From the NCBI GenBank assembly GCA_034423115.1, contig DAOUJD010000064.1, forward strand, positions 23,591-87,590: a stretch of DNA of 64,000 nucleotides, in the 5' to 3' direction. The notes beneath the pieces are model-generated. The model did no database searches. It had not been told where the DNA came from and was given only the letters and a program-made list of their open reading frames with translations. The stretch is from Bin87 sp034423115 (GTDB taxonomy: Bacteria > Chloroflexota > Dehalococcoidia > Lucifugimonadales > UBA3495). Positions 62,547 through 64,000 of the stretch are shown in pieces. Made by a program: the position numbers and the translations under genes. Positions within the stretch are counted from its first letter, which is position 1, and each line of letters begins with the position of its first letter.

Positions 62547-62940
62547 GTGAGCGGATCGGGCGGTTAGTGGGTGAATCGGCCGGCGACCGCACGGGGCCGG
62601 CGCTATCGCAGCGCCGGTCCCGTTTGTGCACCGGATCAACCGGGTTGTTGCGAACACGACGGCCGGCGCATCGTGATCATACGGCCGCAACCACATTTCC
62701 GACAGGCAACGTGCCGTCACTTCCCCCGACCAGTCAGCAATTGTATCTTTGCAACCGTGGCAAACCACGCCGGAGTGTGGTGGAGCGCGGCCAAGTTGAC
62801 GAGTCAGCAAAGATTATCGTAAAACGATCAGCCGCTCCCGGAGCAACCTGCTCCCGGCGGCCAAGCAGACCGCGATGCCGCTGGAGAAGTCGTTGTTCCG
62901 GCCGGCGTTATACCCACCTCGACCAGAAGGAGTGACAATT
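62547..62940. other. Gap of about 390 bases with a hairpin
   Basis: No gene is supported. A stem pairs GGGGCCGGCGCT (62593-62604) with AGCGCCGGTCCC (62610-62621). The ribosome site of the next gene (AAGGAG) is at about 62927-62932. Confidence 0.5.
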
Positions 62941-63141
62941 ATGGAATGGCCCCTGCAAGCCTACTCGGTGAAGCTGAAGCGGAAGGTCGACATCGCCGAG
63001 GACTCCATGGAGTTGGTGATGATGAAGAACGGCCGCCATGCCATCAGGGGCGTAGCCGTAGAGGACCGGAGCATCAACGTGTTCCGCATCCTGGGCAACG
63101 CCGAAGTTGAAGAAGTGCGAGCGAAATTGGGCGGCAAGTAA
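62941..63141 (+). CDS. Small conserved-looking protein
   Basis: A 66-residue protein (MEWPLQAYSVKLKRKVDIAE) with a good AAGGAG site 9 bases before the ATG. It contains ELVMMKNGRHAIRGVAVEDRS and FRILG. The pattern K-N-G-R-x-A-I-R-G is familiar from small Chloroflexota proteins of unknown function. It may be a nucleic-acid-binding or regulatory protein; this is inference only. Confidence 0.6.
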   Translation: MEWPLQAYSVKLKRKVDIAEDSMELVMMKNGRHAIRGVAVEDRSINVFRILGNAEVEEVRAKLGGK

Positions 63142-63192
63142 GGCAGCGCTCAGCCGACTCGGCCCAGTCCTGGCGACCGCTAGCGGCTCAAC

Positions 63193-63547
63193 GTTGGCCA
63201 GGAACTCAGTCTCGACGGTGGAGATGCCGGCGGTGACCGCTTCCAGCTTGGCCTTGATGACCAGCAGCAGGGCCCGCCAGCGCTGACGGCACGCCTGGTC
63301 GTGGGCTTCCTGCTGGGCTCTTTGGCTACGCTCCCGGGGCGGGCTGTGGTTGGTGTAGCGAAAATCCTCTGGGTCGGGCAGCTCCAGGACGAAGCGGATG
63401 CGTCGGTTCTCCATGCCCAAGATGACGGTGGCGAGGTTGCCTTGGGTGGCGTAGGCGAAGCCGTCGGCGCCGCAGCGTTCGAGGGGTCTCCTCGATCTCG
63501 TTGCGGGTGCGGATCGCGCTGATGGTGGTGTTGCGGGCGTAGGTCAT
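63193..63547 (-). pseudogene. Frameshifted hypothetical gene, copy 2 (truncated)
   Basis: Homologous to 56960-57464. From ATG 63547 it reads MTYARNTTISAIRTRNEIEET, then a one-base insertion (CCCC for CCC, about 63484) changes frame. The rest continues as FVLELPDPEDFRYTNHSPPRE, AHDQACRQRWRALLLVIKAK, ISTVETEFLANV, and then breaks off near 63195, where similarity to copy 1 ends. It is thus both frameshifted and 3'-truncated. It lacks the +1 insertion found in copy 1, which shows that the two copies decayed separately. Confidence 0.6.
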
Positions 63548-63831
63548 GATGCCCACCTGGCTGTACGTGACCGTGCTGCCGGACGCGTGAGGCGCATCTC
63601 CGGCTGGGCGACAGTCTGACGCACCGTCGACCGGAGCCGTGGGATCAGGAGTGATATGACCGCACCATGGATGTAGGTGGATCGACGGCGACCAGGCGGG
63701 ACGCTGGTAGAATAGAAGCGCGCCGGGGAACGGCGCCGATTTTTGCAGCAACGCTTTTCATGGAATCGCGTCGTCAGGTTTGGCCACGTTTCGCGCCGAG
63801 TCCTTTCGCATCCCGAGGAGTCCTTTCCGGC

Positions 63832-64000
63832 ATGCCATTTCATCCCCGTCCATCCCGCGACAACCGCAAACATACCGGTAGCGCACAGATCAATCGCCCG
63901 CGGCGGCACCCGGCTACCTGCGCGGACTGCGGGGAGGCAACCACCGTTCCCTTCCGGCCGGCCGAGGACAGACCCGTGTACTGCCGATCCTGTCTATACC
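63832..64000 (+). CDS. CxxC-CxxC zinc-ribbon protein (cut by window edge)
   Basis: At least 56 codons from ATG 63832 to the window end. The N-terminal part is basic (RPSRDNRKHTGSAQ). The cysteines are CADCGEATTVPFRP and VYCRSCL, the CxxC...CxxC zinc-ribbon type common as a small domain or tail in Chloroflexota proteins. A GAGGAG site lies about 12 bases upstream. The C-terminus is not visible, so it may be a full small protein of about 70 residues or a larger one. Confidence 0.65.
   Translation, partial: MPFHPRPSRDNRKHTGSAQINRPRRHPATCADCGEATTVPFRPAEDRPVYCRSCLY

Overview
The window is about 60 percent GC and densely coded. It looks like a genome fragment of an uncultured Chloroflexota bacterium, most likely of the SAR202 / Dehalococcoidia type. 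That placement is inference from gene content: four luciferase-like (LLM class) flavin monooxygenase paralogues, a Rieske dioxygenase, many dehydrogenases, several solute-binding lipoproteins and a Chloroflexota-style CxxC/CxxC zinc ribbon. No rRNA or tRNA gene was seen, so placement by marker gene is not possible here.

Layout. (1) 1-10.7 kb: a cut-off B12-binding radical SAM gene, an AI-2E-family membrane protein, then a compact plus-strand run: TlpA-like thioredoxin, two LLM oxidoreductases, a carboxymuconolactone-decarboxylase-like protein, a PD-(D/E)XK protein, a TldD/TldE pair, and a small GatC/AtzG-like subunit overlapping an amidase. (2) 10.8-14.9 kb: two tandem branched-chain-amino-acid-type binding proteins, the second with an added FN3 domain, and no permease. 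(3) 15-37 kb: mostly minus-strand catabolism and transport: amidohydrolase, two zinc alcohol dehydrogenases, SDR, NMT1-type binding protein, ABC exporter, LLM enzyme, a hicBA pair with a dead hicA, MDMPI/DinB protein, MscS channel, Rieske dioxygenase alpha/beta, beta-hydroxyacid dehydrogenase, another LLM enzyme, enoyl-CoA hydratase, IlvD, and an orphan peptide-binding lipoprotein. (4) 37-46 kb: an accessory zone with a DUF5677 protein, a DUF4258/DUF2283-like toxin-antitoxin pair, an intact IS4-type element, a decayed FN3 gene, and a 20-bp direct repeat on both sides of the island. (5) 46-52 kb: a biosynthesis-like locus. A GT4 glycosyltransferase, a radical SAM/SPASM protein, a WG-repeat/O-methyltransferase fusion and a histidine phosphatase are each joined by a 4-base ATGA overlap. 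A 73-codon ORF is coupled to the front and a convergent sugar epimerase lies at the end. (6) 52-64 kb: a decay zone with two more IS elements (one interrupting a sigma-70 gene), broken duplicated genes and a nurA remnant, between functional islands (a PD-(D/E)XK protein, a histidine-decarboxylase/ACT pair, small conserved ORFs).

How it fits together. The catabolic genes suggest oxidation of recalcitrant organic compounds (flavin and Rieske oxygenation, then dehydrogenation, hydration and hydrolysis) fed by separate binding lipoproteins. The most likely undescribed system is the coupled GT4 / rSAM-SPASM / WG-OMT / phosphatase operon at 46.9-51.9 kb.
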